DNA of 64,000 nucleotides from Allorhodopirellula solitaria (GCF_007859855.1 NZ_SJPK01000010.1:62001-126000); one strand, 5' to 3'. Counted from the first letter of the stretch, positions 1 to 9,883 are shown. Made by a program: numbers and translations. Notes: generated by a model from the letters alone, not told the origin.

Positions 1-248
1 TCGTCGACCATCGAATGGACATCTTCGCATCGCGACACGTCCGCTTTCACCAGCATCACGTCGGCATCGGCCGCCTTTCGCTCTGCGATCTGCTTGGCGA
101 CCTCGACAGCTTTTTCTTGCGAATTCAGAAAGTTGACTGCGACACTTGCGCCACGAGCAGCCAATTCCAGCGCGATCTCGCGCCCAATCCCTCGACTCGC
201 TCCGCTCACGAGAGCTCGCTTTCCCTTCAGATCTTGATTCATTTTCAT
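1..248 (-). CDS. FabG-like short-chain dehydrogenase/reductase (3' part outside window)
   Basis: The visible 82 codons start with ATG at 248, and this ATG overlaps the TGA stop of the upstream megasynthase as ATGA, so the two are very probably translationally coupled. The Rossmann glycine motif VSGASRGIG lies near residues 14-22. It is followed by a helix and the second strand VAVNF, as in FabG-type 3-oxoacyl-ACP reductases. A second in-frame ATG six bases downstream (242) is an alternative start. The catalytic Ser-Tyr-Lys region is beyond the window edge, so activity cannot be judged. Its position suggests a trans-acting ketoreductase, or a tailoring reductase, for the lipid or polyketide made by the neighbouring synthase. 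That role is inferred from context. Confidence 0.85.
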   Translation of the reverse strand, partial: MKMNQDLKGKRALVSGASRGIGREIALELAARGASVAVNFLNSQEKAVEVAKQIAERKAADADVMLVKADVSRCEDVHSMVD

Positions 249-3200
249 CCCAACCATCCAATTTGATAACCGACGAGTTCCAAGATGCAGTCGCCATTGA
301 GCCCCATTAGGCTGGCTCGGAGCGTGGCACCGTTTTCATCGTCACTCTCGCAGTCCACGATCACTCGGAGCGGTTCCCCCGGCACGGGCAAGCGGCCGAT
401 TTTGATCGTGTCGAATGAGATCGGCAGACTCGGTCGGCCGCCGACACGGTAGGCCAACATCCCCGCGGCATAGAGCACCGCGTCCATCGCGGCGGGCGAA
501 ATCACCCATCCTCGCAGCGGTCGATTCTCACCTGCGAGATGCGAGGGACTGGGCGTGACAATCACCCCCATGGCAGTTCGCCCATCGGCGGTGAAGCCGA
601 GTTCTCGCAGACATTGGAACTGCGGTCCGTGGTAAACGGGAGCGTCGATGGATTGATAGTGGACCACATTGTAGTCAGACGGCTCAGACCGTCTGGACTC
701 TCCATCAGCCGCTACTTCTCGCGACGGGCGGAGCCGTCGGTCGACATTGTAGTCAGACGGCTCCGACCGTCTGGACTCTCCATCAGCCGCCACTTCTCGC
801 GACGGGCGGAGCCGTCGGTCGACATTGTAGTCAGACGGCTCCGACCGTCTGGACTCTCCATCGGCCGATACTTCTCGCGACGGGCGGAGCCGTCGGTCGA
901 CATTGTAGTCAGACGGCTCCGACCGTCTGGACTCTACATCGGCCGCTACCTCTCGCGACGGGCGGAGCCGTCGGTCGACTTTGTAGTCAGACGGCTCCGA
1001 CCGTCTGGACTCTCCATCGGCCGCTACCTCTCGCGACGGGCGGAGCCGTCGGTCGACATTGTAGTCAGACGGCTCCGACCGTCTGGACTCATCATCAGCC
1101 GCCACTTCTCGCGACGGGCGGAGCCGTCGGTCGACATTGTAGTCAGACGGCTCCGACCGTCTGGACTCGCCATCGGCCGCTACTTCTCGCGACGGGCGGA
1201 GCCGTCGGTCGACATTGTAGTCAGACGGCTCCGACCGTCTGGACTCATCATCGGCCGCTACTTCTCGCGACGGGCGGAGCCGTCGGTCGACATTTTCTCC
1301 CAATTCGATGGTGGCACTGAAGTGTGGCCGCGAGGCTTCGACGAGACGTCCGTCGCGGCGTCGCAGGTCGCTGACGAGCGTCCATCGCTGGTGCGATGGC
1401 GAGGTGCTCTCCGGTGCAGCACCCTGCGCATTCACTGGCAGGAGTTCCACGGAGATGGGATCCGACGTCAGGCATTTCAGGGGACGATGGGCCTGCACGT
1501 CGTGCAATGCGATGACACCTCGGTTGGTTCCGGCTCGAGCAGCTTCGGCGAGCATCTCAATGGCGATCACGAACGGCAAGGTGGGACGTCCTTGCACCAA
1601 GTGCTCGCTCAAGAATCGATCGCTGGTAGGGTCAAGCGTGACGTTATGCGAGGCGAAGGACGCAGAGTCTTGCCATTGACTTCGGTCGCCTTCGGGATCG
1701 AGCATCGGTAGCGGCAGGCCGATTTCGCAACGATCGGAACGCCTCGAAAGCTCACTATCGCAGGAACACGTCTCCTCGCCTTCGGGAAAGAACTTCCGGA
1801 CGTATCTCCGGTCCGTAATCAGGACTTCCGTCGCATCGCCGCCACACTCGATCTCGTTAAGGAAGTGTTGCAGGCCCTCATGGGCGGGCATGAAATCCAT
1901 GCCGATCATGTCGAGGGCTAGTTTCGCCTCGGGTTTCGTGGCCATGCCGATGTCACCCCAAGCATGCCAATGAAACGTGACGCAGTGGGTATCGGGACGT
2001 TCTTCTTGCAGGTTGTCGATCAGTTTGGCCAGCATATCGTTGGCAGCAGAGTAGTCGGTATGCCCATTGGCTCCAAAGCGGCCACTGATGCTACCGAAGC
2101 CGATGAACCAATCGAGCGGATCGCGGCGAGTTGCGTTAGCCAAGGCGATACAGCCATCGATCTTAGCGCGGAAGCATTTCTCGACTTTGTCAGGGCGTTT
2201 GCGATCAAATCGGGCATCTTGACCGGCACCGGCACCCTGAATCACGCCGCGAATCGGACCATCGCTGTGGCGAATTTGCTCGATCAATCGATTAACAGCC
2301 TCAACGTCGGAGACATCGACGCTGTGATAGACGGCATCAATCGAGCGTCCCCGGCAGGCTTGCAAGGTTTGGTCGATCTCGATCGCCTTTTCGAGCTTCT
2401 GCCAAGTGGTGACGGGGTTGCCACCTTGAGCCTGGGTGCGGCTCATGACTTGGCGGCGTAGTGCCGGTCGATCCGTCGCCGCTTTCACACGGGTGGCCTC
2501 ATCGATCTGGGGGACCGGTGCAGTGCCGAGCAGATGCAGTTTCAATCCGTGCCGCGACGCCAGTTCCATGGCGGTCAGCGCCGTAATTCCGCGTCCGCCA
2601 CCGGCAACGATCCAATTGCCCCCAGGCGTAATCTGAGGCGATGTCGTGGACGAAGTCGAGGTTGGCAGGGGGCTGTAACACGCGGCGGTGGCGAAACGCT
2701 GTTCAGCCCCGACAGCGACTTCTTCATCGTAGGAAGGCACTGCGAGTTCGCGCCAAATGCCGGCCGTGACATCCGCGGCAGTAGCGTCCGGCAGCGGATC
2801 GATAATCAACATCGGCGTGTCGCGGTAACCGCGCATCCAAGCTTCGATCAACATCGCTTTGGTCAATCCGGACAGGCCGCCGGATTCGGACGAGACCAGA
2901 CCGGAGCGGTCGAAATGGAAGTTGCCAGCGGAGCGCACCACCGTCGCGAGCGTCGCGTCGGAGATGCGGTCTTCGTCAATCAGTCCCTGCATCCAGCGTT
3001 GGCACAATCGGAACGGATTGCTCAGTGCAGCCCCACGCCGTGACTGCCACACCGCAGCATCGGTCGTTGCCCAAACCGCGTCATCGTCATGGGGCGTCGT
3101 GATGAACAAGTGCGGCGAAACCCCGTCTGCCCACAGCGCGTCCAATCGAGCATCCAACTGTTCCGGCGACACCGATGAATCCAACTGCTCGATCGGGTAC

Positions 3201-6200
3201 TGCGACGAGCGAGAATCCGCTCGCCACCGTGCAAGAATCGCCCGAGAAATCGAATTATTGCCCAGCACCAATGCGGGACCGTGCCAGTCCGGACAGGTCG
3301 GCATGTTGGGCAGGCGCGGGGTAGGACGCATTGCCATCACGAACCGATGGGTTCCCGTCGCCGGGACCGGCTCGGCTAGCGTGGGTTCAACTCCGTTTTT
3401 TTTTTCGAGAGTCGACACGGAGACGGATCCCGACCCACCTTGCGACTCAGCCGTGGAGCCGATTTGCTCCCACACAAAGGCGCGAATGGATTCGAGTGTG
3501 GCGAAGTCAGCGAGTGACAAACCGGAATCCTGGAGCGACTCGAGCTGGTATTGTTGGGCCAACTCACCGAGTAACTGCGCCTTCTTGATACTATCGATCC
3601 CGAGTTCGCCCTCCATGTCGGCGTCCATGTCGATAATCGATTCATCGTATCCAGTTTGGTCAACGACCAGGTCGATCATCAAACGACGCAGGGACTCATC
3701 CGTATCGGCGACATCATGGTCCGCTTCGTCCCAGGGCTCCGGTGCAGCGTCCGCCACGATCTCCGGAGATGGCTCAGGAGCGGGATTTTCAGAATCCTGC
3801 TGCGTCGAAGCGGGGGCGAGAATCCCCAGGATATCGTTGAGCGTTTCGAACTGGGCAAGCTGCATTGATTGAACGTCGACCGGAGTGTCGGCCCACTGGA
3901 CGATCTCACCGATCAACTGCGCTTTCTTGATACTGTCGACTCCCAGTTCCGCTTCTAGATCCGCATCAAACTCGATGATATCCGGGTCGTAGCCGGTCAG
4001 GTCAACGGCTAAATCGAACAAGAACGAACGGGCACCTTGCAATTCGGGGGCAGACGAAGCGTCGACGGCGGGCACCGTTACCGAATCAGCCTGTGCCGCC
4101 GGGGCGGCTGTGGCAGACCGACCGTTTACTAGTGTATCGGTTGCCCGTGTTAAGGTTGCGTGTGTTTCGGTTGCGGGCGCGGGGGCGATTGCAGGTCTTG
4201 CAGAGCTGTCCGCTGCAGACGGCTTGGGCTCGGATGAAGGCGGGCGGCGACGGTTGCGCGTCACATCGACAACCTCAAACAGATTCTCATTCGAACCGGC
4301 TGCGGACTCAGGGGCAACGTGAGTTGACGAAATACCGCGAGCCGACGAGGGAAGTTGTCCCGGAGTGGGTGTCGTTTGAGCGTTCGCTGGGGATTGCTCA
4401 AAGGATTCGCAGGCCAAGTCGATGAGTCGTTGTTGCAGCCCGTATTCACGGCGGCGATCATCGGCACTGAGGCAGATCGCCCGCCCATCCACGGTCGCTT
4501 GGGCGAGCCGGGTGAGCACGTTGTCGGGGCCAACTTCAATCAACAAGCCGCAGCCTTCGGCGACGATCCGTTGCAGGGCGCCATTGAAACAAACCGGGCG
4601 CGTCAGTTGATGGATCAGGTTGTCCATCAGATCGGTCGGTTCAGCAAGAAAACGATTCGAGACCGCTGAGAGGAACCCTAATCGCGGCGGCATCAATAAC
4701 TGCCCGCCGAAGCGGGCACGCAACAGGTCCTGCGCCGGCTGCATCGCGGGCGTGTGGAATGCGGCGGGGACGTGAATCACCACGGCGGCCATTCCCGCTG
4801 CGATCAAATGTTCTTTGGCGGTTTGGATGTCCTGCTTTTCTCCCGCGATCACCGTGCTCAGGGGTGAATTGTGGTGCGAGATCACGGCGCCGAGTTTGTG
4901 CCGGTCGATCACGGCCTGGACCGCAGACGGTTCGCCGCGGACGGACAGCAATTGACCACCGACTTGGCGTGTCATGATCACGGCATCACTACGGCACTTG
5001 GCGAACTCAATCGCTTGGTCGATATCCATCACACCGGCCGCCCATGCCGCGGTGCATTCACCGAAGCTATGCCCGAGCACGACATCGGGGCGATATCCCC
5101 GATGGAACAGGGAATCTGTCATTGCCGCGCCAACGGCGAGCACCCACAACTGCGTCCACCACACATCGCGGCCGAGCTGTCCTTGGGGATCGGCCAAGCG
5201 ATCGCCGACCGGCTCGATGCCTCGATTTTGCAACCGCGCGTCGACGTCTCGCAGGAACGATCGTGCCCTCTCGGCGTACGATGCACGGGAGTCGGGTGAG
5301 AGCAGGCGTGGGACGGCAGGATATTGGGATCCCTGCCCGGGGAAGAGCCACCCCACACGACTGCCCGCGGACTCTCGACAGCGAATCCAGGCAAGATGTT
5401 TCGCGATGGCGGTCGTTCGCCGGTCCATCAACGGCCCCGCTACGATTGCCTCGGCAGCGGCAGCAACCTCCTTGGTGTCTCGGCCGACGATGGCAATGTC
5501 AATGAGGTTCCTCGTAGCCGATCCCTCGCGTGCGGAGAGAGTTCCAGCGAACGTATCGACTGCCGACGACAAGGTCGAGCGAGGAGGTAGCTCCGCGTTC
5601 GTGTTGCCGGCGAGCAATCTCAAATCCTGTTCGAGACGGCTAGGATCGCTCGATTGCAAGCGAATCTGCAGTCCCCCAGCAGGTGATTCGACCGGCCCAG
5701 TCACGACAGGGTTGCCAGTGGCCGGTTCCATCCGCTGCGAACCAGCGGAAGAGTTCGCAGGGTGTGTCTCGCGAGGGCGGGACATCGATGGGGCGGACGC
5801 TCGGATCATAGGAGTCGGAGTGGGCTGTTTGGCAATTTGATATTCGATTTGGTAACCGTCCTGCGCTGTCTCGCAGATCCGCTGGACTGGCGGTGCCGCC
5901 GGTGACTGTTCCATCGCGATCGTGGCGGCCAGCGTCCGGACGATTCCTTGTCCACCGCCGAGATGCCCCAACTGGGAGATCAATTTCGGCACCGATGTCT
6001 CCCGATAGGCCGCTGACTGCCGAGCCTCATCGGCGCGGGCTCGGGCCACGTCCTCGGTCCAACTCTCCGCAGCGTGCTCGAGGACGCCAAAAATGGGTTG
6101 GTTCTGTGCGACGGCATCGGAGAATCGCTGCAACATCATGATGGCAACTCCTTCGCCGGGGAAGATCTGAGACCCGTCTGCCGGTAGATCTTCGGGTTGA

Positions 6201-9200
6201 CCGGATTGGACCAACAGACACTTCCTGTGCAATTGTTCAAAGGCGACTAGGTCCATCGAGCGATGCGTCGTGCCGCACAGAACAGTGTCCACCTGTCCGC
6301 GTCGCAACTGTTCCATCGCCGTCACGATGGCGAGCCCACCGGACGCTTCGTCGGCGTCGACGGCGCAGGCGCCGCCCATCAGATCGAATGTCCGGGTGAG
6401 ACGTGAAGCGAGTGTGCTGGCGGTGAATCCACCGGTCTCGTCGAGCAAGGCGGGATAACGCTGCATCACAGCTTCGTGAAACTGCTCCACGATCGGCTGC
6501 ATCGTCTCATCGGACACCCCTTCCCGGCGGGCGATCTCGAGGAAGTGTTTGCGTACTTCCGGCAAGCGCAACCCGATTTGCAGTGCGTTGCTGAACTCGC
6601 CTCCAAAGATCGTACCGACGACGACTCCGACGCGAGTTCGGTCGACTGACCATGTTCCCCCGTCAAACTCCTCGATAGCCTGCGCGGCCGCTTGAATCAG
6701 CATCAACTGAGCGGGGTTGGCGTAGCGCACCGTTTTCGGTGGGATACGATATCCTTGGGCATCGAAATCGAAATCGCGGATGTAGCCACCCCGGCAGTGC
6801 GGGATTCGGCCATCGTAGTCCGCGCCAAGGGCAGCGGTCTGATCAACACCGATCCAGCCTCGATCGCGAGACCGCTGAGGCCAGCGTCCGGGAGGCGGGT
6901 CACCGATGCAGCTCTTGTCGGACTTTAGCCGCTCGGCGAGTTCAGCGAGATTCTTGGCACCCGGCAATACCAGGCCGCGCCCTACAATCGCGATCGGTTC
7001 GGGTACTTGCCGCTCGACTCCGCTGCGGCGAGACGTCTGGCCAGCCCGATCTGATTGCCGAATGACCACATGAGCATTCAGGCCACCGATACCGAACGCA
7101 TTGACGCCCGCGACCCGGGAACCGGAGGCATTGCGGCGGGGCCACGGCTCGATCGAATCGACGACGCGAACGGGGGAATCCGTCCAGTCATAGGTCTCAT
7201 TGGGCTGTTCAAAATGAATCGAAGGTGGCAGTTGCCCCTTTTGCATGGAGATCAAACATTTCACCATGCCGACCAGTCCAGCAGCTTCGAGTAGGTGCCC
7301 AAGATTGCTTTTGACACTTCCGATAGCCAATGCCGTTTGCGAAGGTGGGCGCGAGCCGGACTCCGGTTCGCTCCGCAGTATCGCCTTGAGAGTCTCGAGC
7401 TCGGTGGCGTCACCGACCTGGGTACTCGTCGCATGGCACTCCAGATAATCGACGTCCAAGGTTGCCTCTGCTGCGGAGGCCCCCCGGCGGATCGCGAGCT
7501 GTTGGCCTTCACTGCGAGGCGCCCACAGCCCCTTGCCTTTGCCGTCCGACGCGACACCGACACCCGCGACAGCAGCATGAATGGGCAGTCCAAGTCGCTC
7601 GGCGACACTGCGACGAACCAGCACGATGGCGACATAGCCTTCGCTGCTAATCAATCCGCTGGCGCGGCGATCAAACGGATAGCACCCCTCGTCACTGCAG
7701 GCACCTGACTGCGAGAACAAGGCAAGATTATCGACATTATTGAAAGTCGCCCCGCCCACCACGGCGACGTCCAAATGGTCCGCAGTAATCGCCGAGACAG
7801 CGTGATGGAGTGCAAGGAGCGACGAAGAACAGGCCGCATCAATGACTTCGCGGCGACCACGAAAACCGATCAAGCCAGCAGCAAGAGATGCGGCGCTGTA
7901 TGCGTTGAAACTGGGCGATCGATCGGACTGCCAGCTCGGCCGCCCCCGGCGAATGGCGGCGGTCAGATCGGCTTTGAGCCGATCGATGCCAGTAGAATCC
8001 ATGCGTTGGCCAAGATCCGTTTCTTCGATCAATTCTGAGGTCGCCGACGCGAGCGTGCTCATTGCCAGCGGACCACCGGATTGGGTTCCGCCACTATGGC
8101 CGACCAACACACCGGCCCGTTGGGGATCCAACCCGGCGAGGGCATCGATCGTTTCCACGCCAAAGGCGGACTGCACAGCTGCCATCGCAACCTGCGCGAA
8201 TTGTCGATGGGTTAGATCGAAATCGCCGACCGCGTTGATGCGCCGTTCCCGCTCCGCATCGAGCGGCTCGGGAGCGACACAGCCGCCGAGTTCTGTATAG
8301 GTTTTCCCTGGCAGATTTCGCTCGGTGTCGAAATACAGCGAGCGATCCAACCGATCCTCGGGCATCAGCGCGACGCCTGAGCGTCCCTGCCATAGTAGAT
8401 TGGCGAAATCGTGGGCGTTGTCCACGCCGCCGGGCAGGCGAACCTCGTATCCGCAGACAACGATCTCATCCCCATCGTGGTCGCTGCCCTCGGCGTGGGC
8501 AGTGGAGGGTGCGAATTCGCTCTCGGCAGTGCTTCCGCTCTTGGCAGTCTTCCCGCTCTCGGCAGCACTTCCGCTCCCCCGCGCCTGGCTGGCTTGTGGG
8601 ATAGTCTGCGTCTTGGGGTCAGCCGAATTGTCCGTGGAAACATCGCGTCTCGGCTTCCGCTCGGCGGCCGAGGACGTGAACGCTGACCAGTGACGCACCA
8701 TTTCCAATAGCTCGTCGGTACGAATTTCCGGCGTGGGCGCCAGCTCCGTTTCTGCAATCACGCGGTCAATGTGATGACGGCCGAAGGACGGATCGTCGCG
8801 GAAATAGGGCAAGAAAGTCTTCACGAATGGAGCTGCCATCCGATCAAGTTCGGATTTCTCGTCCGCATTGAGCCTGGGGGACGCTGGGCGATTACTCGGA
8901 CGGCGGCTCACACGTGTGGGCCGGCTGAGCCAAGCTTGGGTCGCGGTCCGAAAGGCCCCGTCCAAATCGCTCACCGTCGTGCCCGATTGGGAGGTCAAGT
9001 GATAGGTTTGGTCGTGATAGTGTGGTGTGGAAATGACAGCCAAGATCGCGTCGGCAATCCAATCAACGTCTACAATATTCTTTTGTTCAGTACCGTCAAA
9101 ACCGAGATTGCGAAACCATTGTCCATGATCGGGCAGCCCGAAGCGGGACGCCAACATTTGGTACATGGAGAATGCACCGTAGATCGTGCGATCACCTGAA

Positions 9201-9883
9201 ACCGGCGAAAGCCCCGTCCGGTCGATCACGATCGACGGGCGATAAATCGTCAAAGAATCGAGGTTTCCTGCTTGCCATGCTTCGCGGAGCATGGCTTCAG
9301 CCATACTTTTGCTGCGTTCGTAGTCATTGGCGAAACTCTGACCGATATCCAATTCGCTCTCGAGCACCGTCCCACTCCGCTGGCCACAAACGTAAGCGGT
9401 TGAGACATGGTGAAACCGCGACAGATTAGCTTCTCGGCAGAAGTCGAGGACATGAGCGGTCCCGTCGACGTTCGTTCGGTAGGGCTCGTTGTCCGCTGAT
9501 TCACTTGCCGGTGCAAAGCTCAAACTCGCGGCGCTGTGCAGGATTTGACGGCAGTTCTCGGCAATCCAACGCGTATTCTCGGTCAGCAACCCAAGGCCGG
9601 GTTGGTTCAAATCGCCTTGAAAGACTCGCGGCCGATCGAGGGCGACGTTCCACGCCTGTTCGAAGCGACTGAGAATCTGCTCGATCCGTTCAGCGGCGTT
9701 CTGAGTGCCCTTGCCACGGGCGATGACAGCGAGCGGTTGCCCCAGACGCAGCCACTGAGCCATCACGTATGAACCCACCATCCCAGTGGCCCCGGTCAAC
9801 AGCAACGTCCCCGTCGAGGTACTCTTGGAACGCAAGCTCGCCTCGCGAGGGATACTGTCTCTGGAATCGGAATCTCCACTCAC
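245..9883 (-). CDS. Iterative type I PKS / PUFA-synthase-like megasynthase (SDR-KS-KS(CLF)-AT-ACP-ACP-KR-DH)
   Basis: This 3212-residue protein carries a complete assembly module. Residues about 25-395 form an extended SDR like carboxylate or thioester reductases (GATGMVG at 31-37; Y188 and K192 in YERSK). KS1 starts near 470 and has the triad C685 (DAACSSS), H817 (HATST) and H863 (NLGHLLEAAG). A second KS starts near 960, but the nucleophile position is E1179 (VDADEASG), so it resembles a chain-length factor. The AT starts near 1513, with S1606 in GHSFGE. Two ACPs carry phosphopantetheine serines S1984 and S2098 in the DSIKKAQL motif typical of PUFA-synthase ACPs. The KR has GGGRGI near 2428 and Y2611. 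The C-terminal double hot-dog DH has H2761 (HxxxGxxxxP) and D3134. Residues 2864-3071 are an in-frame repeat insertion between the two hot-dog halves. No thioesterase, enoyl reductase or phosphopantetheinyl transferase is visible. The product is probably a long-chain, possibly reductively released, lipid (inferred). Confidence 0.92.
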   Translation of the reverse strand: MSGDSDSRDSIPREASLRSKSTSTGTLLLTGATGMVGSYVMAQWLRLGQPLAVIARGKGTQNAAERIEQILSRFEQAWNVALDRPRVFQGDLNQPGLGLLTENTRWIAENCRQILHSAASLSFAPASESADNEPYRTNVDGTAHVLDFCREANLSRFHHVSTAYVCGQRSGTVLESELDIGQSFANDYERSKSMAEAMLREAWQAGNLDSLTIYRPSIVIDRTGLSPVSGDRTIYGAFSMYQMLASRFGLPDHGQWFRNLGFDGTEQKNIVDVDWIADAILAVISTPHYHDQTYHLTSQSGTTVSDLDGAFRTATQAWLSRPTRVSRRPSNRPASPRLNADEKSELDRMAAPFVKTFLPYFRDDPSFGRHHIDRVIAETELAPTPEIRTDELLEMVRHWSAFTSSAAERKPRRDVSTDNSADPKTQTIPQASQARGSGSAAESGKTAKSGSTAESEFAPSTAHAEGSDHDGDEIVVCGYEVRLPGGVDNAHDFANLLWQGRSGVALMPEDRLDRSLYFDTERNLPGKTYTELGGCVAPEPLDAERERRINAVGDFDLTHRQFAQVAMAAVQSAFGVETIDALAGLDPQRAGVLVGHSGGTQSGGPLAMSTLASATSELIEETDLGQRMDSTGIDRLKADLTAAIRRGRPSWQSDRSPSFNAYSAASLAAGLIGFRGRREVIDAACSSSLLALHHAVSAITADHLDVAVVGGATFNNVDNLALFSQSGACSDEGCYPFDRRASGLISSEGYVAIVLVRRSVAERLGLPIHAAVAGVGVASDGKGKGLWAPRSEGQQLAIRRGASAAEATLDVDYLECHATSTQVGDATELETLKAILRSEPESGSRPPSQTALAIGSVKSNLGHLLEAAGLVGMVKCLISMQKGQLPPSIHFEQPNETYDWTDSPVRVVDSIEPWPRRNASGSRVAGVNAFGIGGLNAHVVIRQSDRAGQTSRRSGVERQVPEPIAIVGRGLVLPGAKNLAELAERLKSDKSCIGDPPPGRWPQRSRDRGWIGVDQTAALGADYDGRIPHCRGGYIRDFDFDAQGYRIPPKTVRYANPAQLMLIQAAAQAIEEFDGGTWSVDRTRVGVVVGTIFGGEFSNALQIGLRLPEVRKHFLEIARREGVSDETMQPIVEQFHEAVMQRYPALLDETGGFTASTLASRLTRTFDLMGGACAVDADEASGGLAIVTAMEQLRRGQVDTVLCGTTHRSMDLVAFEQLHRKCLLVQSGQPEDLPADGSQIFPGEGVAIMMLQRFSDAVAQNQPIFGVLEHAAESWTEDVARARADEARQSAAYRETSVPKLISQLGHLGGGQGIVRTLAATIAMEQSPAAPPVQRICETAQDGYQIEYQIAKQPTPTPMIRASAPSMSRPRETHPANSSAGSQRMEPATGNPVVTGPVESPAGGLQIRLQSSDPSRLEQDLRLLAGNTNAELPPRSTLSSAVDTFAGTLSAREGSATRNLIDIAIVGRDTKEVAAAAEAIVAGPLMDRRTTAIAKHLAWIRCRESAGSRVGWLFPGQGSQYPAVPRLLSPDSRASYAERARSFLRDVDARLQNRGIEPVGDRLADPQGQLGRDVWWTQLWVLAVGAAMTDSLFHRGYRPDVVLGHSFGECTAAWAAGVMDIDQAIEFAKCRSDAVIMTRQVGGQLLSVRGEPSAVQAVIDRHKLGAVISHHNSPLSTVIAGEKQDIQTAKEHLIAAGMAAVVIHVPAAFHTPAMQPAQDLLRARFGGQLLMPPRLGFLSAVSNRFLAEPTDLMDNLIHQLTRPVCFNGALQRIVAEGCGLLIEVGPDNVLTRLAQATVDGRAICLSADDRRREYGLQQRLIDLACESFEQSPANAQTTPTPGQLPSSARGISSTHVAPESAAGSNENLFEVVDVTRNRRRPPSSEPKPSAADSSARPAIAPAPATETHATLTRATDTLVNGRSATAAPAAQADSVTVPAVDASSAPELQGARSFLFDLAVDLTGYDPDIIEFDADLEAELGVDSIKKAQLIGEIVQWADTPVDVQSMQLAQFETLNDILGILAPASTQQDSENPAPEPSPEIVADAAPEPWDEADHDVADTDESLRRLMIDLVVDQTGYDESIIDMDADMEGELGIDSIKKAQLLGELAQQYQLESLQDSGLSLADFATLESIRAFVWEQIGSTAESQGGSGSVSVSTLEKKNGVEPTLAEPVPATGTHRFVMAMRPTPRLPNMPTCPDWHGPALVLGNNSISRAILARWRADSRSSQYPIEQLDSSVSPEQLDARLDALWADGVSPHLFITTPHDDDAVWATTDAAVWQSRRGAALSNPFRLCQRWMQGLIDEDRISDATLATVVRSAGNFHFDRSGLVSSESGGLSGLTKAMLIEAWMRGYRDTPMLIIDPLPDATAADVTAGIWRELAVPSYDEEVAVGAEQRFATAACYSPLPTSTSSTTSPQITPGGNWIVAGGGRGITALTAMELASRHGLKLHLLGTAPVPQIDEATRVKAATDRPALRRQVMSRTQAQGGNPVTTWQKLEKAIEIDQTLQACRGRSIDAVYHSVDVSDVEAVNRLIEQIRHSDGPIRGVIQGAGAGQDARFDRKRPDKVEKCFRAKIDGCIALANATRRDPLDWFIGFGSISGRFGANGHTDYSAANDMLAKLIDNLQEERPDTHCVTFHWHAWGDIGMATKPEAKLALDMIGMDFMPAHEGLQHFLNEIECGGDATEVLITDRRYVRKFFPEGEETCSCDSELSRRSDRCEIGLPLPMLDPEGDRSQWQDSASFASHNVTLDPTSDRFLSEHLVQGRPTLPFVIAIEMLAEAARAGTNRGVIALHDVQAHRPLKCLTSDPISVELLPVNAQGAAPESTSPSHQRWTLVSDLRRRDGRLVEASRPHFSATIELGENVDRRLRPSREVAADDESRRSEPSDYNVDRRLRPSREVAADGESRRSEPSDYNVDRRLRPSREVAADDESRRSEPSDYNVDRRLRPSREVAADGESRRSEPSDYKVDRRLRPSREVAADVESRRSEPSDYNVDRRLRPSREVSADGESRRSEPSDYNVDRRLRPSREVAADGESRRSEPSDYNVDRRLRPSREVAADGESRRSEPSDYNVVHYQSIDAPVYHGPQFQCLRELGFTADGRTAMGVIVTPSPSHLAGENRPLRGWVISPAAMDAVLYAAGMLAYRVGGRPSLPISFDTIKIGRLPVPGEPLRVIVDCESDDENGATLRASLMGLNGDCILELVGYQIGWLG
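671..1294. repeat. Eight tandem 78-bp palindromic (BIME-like) units inside the megasynthase DH region
   Basis: Eight units start at 671, 749, 827, 905, 983, 1061, 1139 and 1217, each exactly 78 bp. Every unit holds two inverted repeats, AGACGG-N6-CCGTCT and CGACGG-N6-CCGTCG. The second is nearly the reverse complement of the first (15 of 18 bases), so a unit is a pair of opposed REP-like palindromes. The length is a multiple of three, so the host frame stays open and gains 26 residues per unit, containing VDRRLRPSREVAAD and SRRSEPSDYN. The opposite strand is also open throughout. Units differ by only a few substitutions, which suggests recent amplification. Confidence 0.95.

Noticed and set aside
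671-1294. Possible CRISPR array or minisatellite
   Set aside because: The units are contiguous with no spacers, are palindromic, 78 bp long, and lie within a coding domain.
539-1711. A 390-residue plus-strand open frame opposite the megasynthase repeat
   Set aside because: The frame exists because the 78-bp palindromic units are open on both strands. It consists mostly of repeated RRLRPSGL peptides, has no ribosome binding site, and is antisense to a clearly coding domain.
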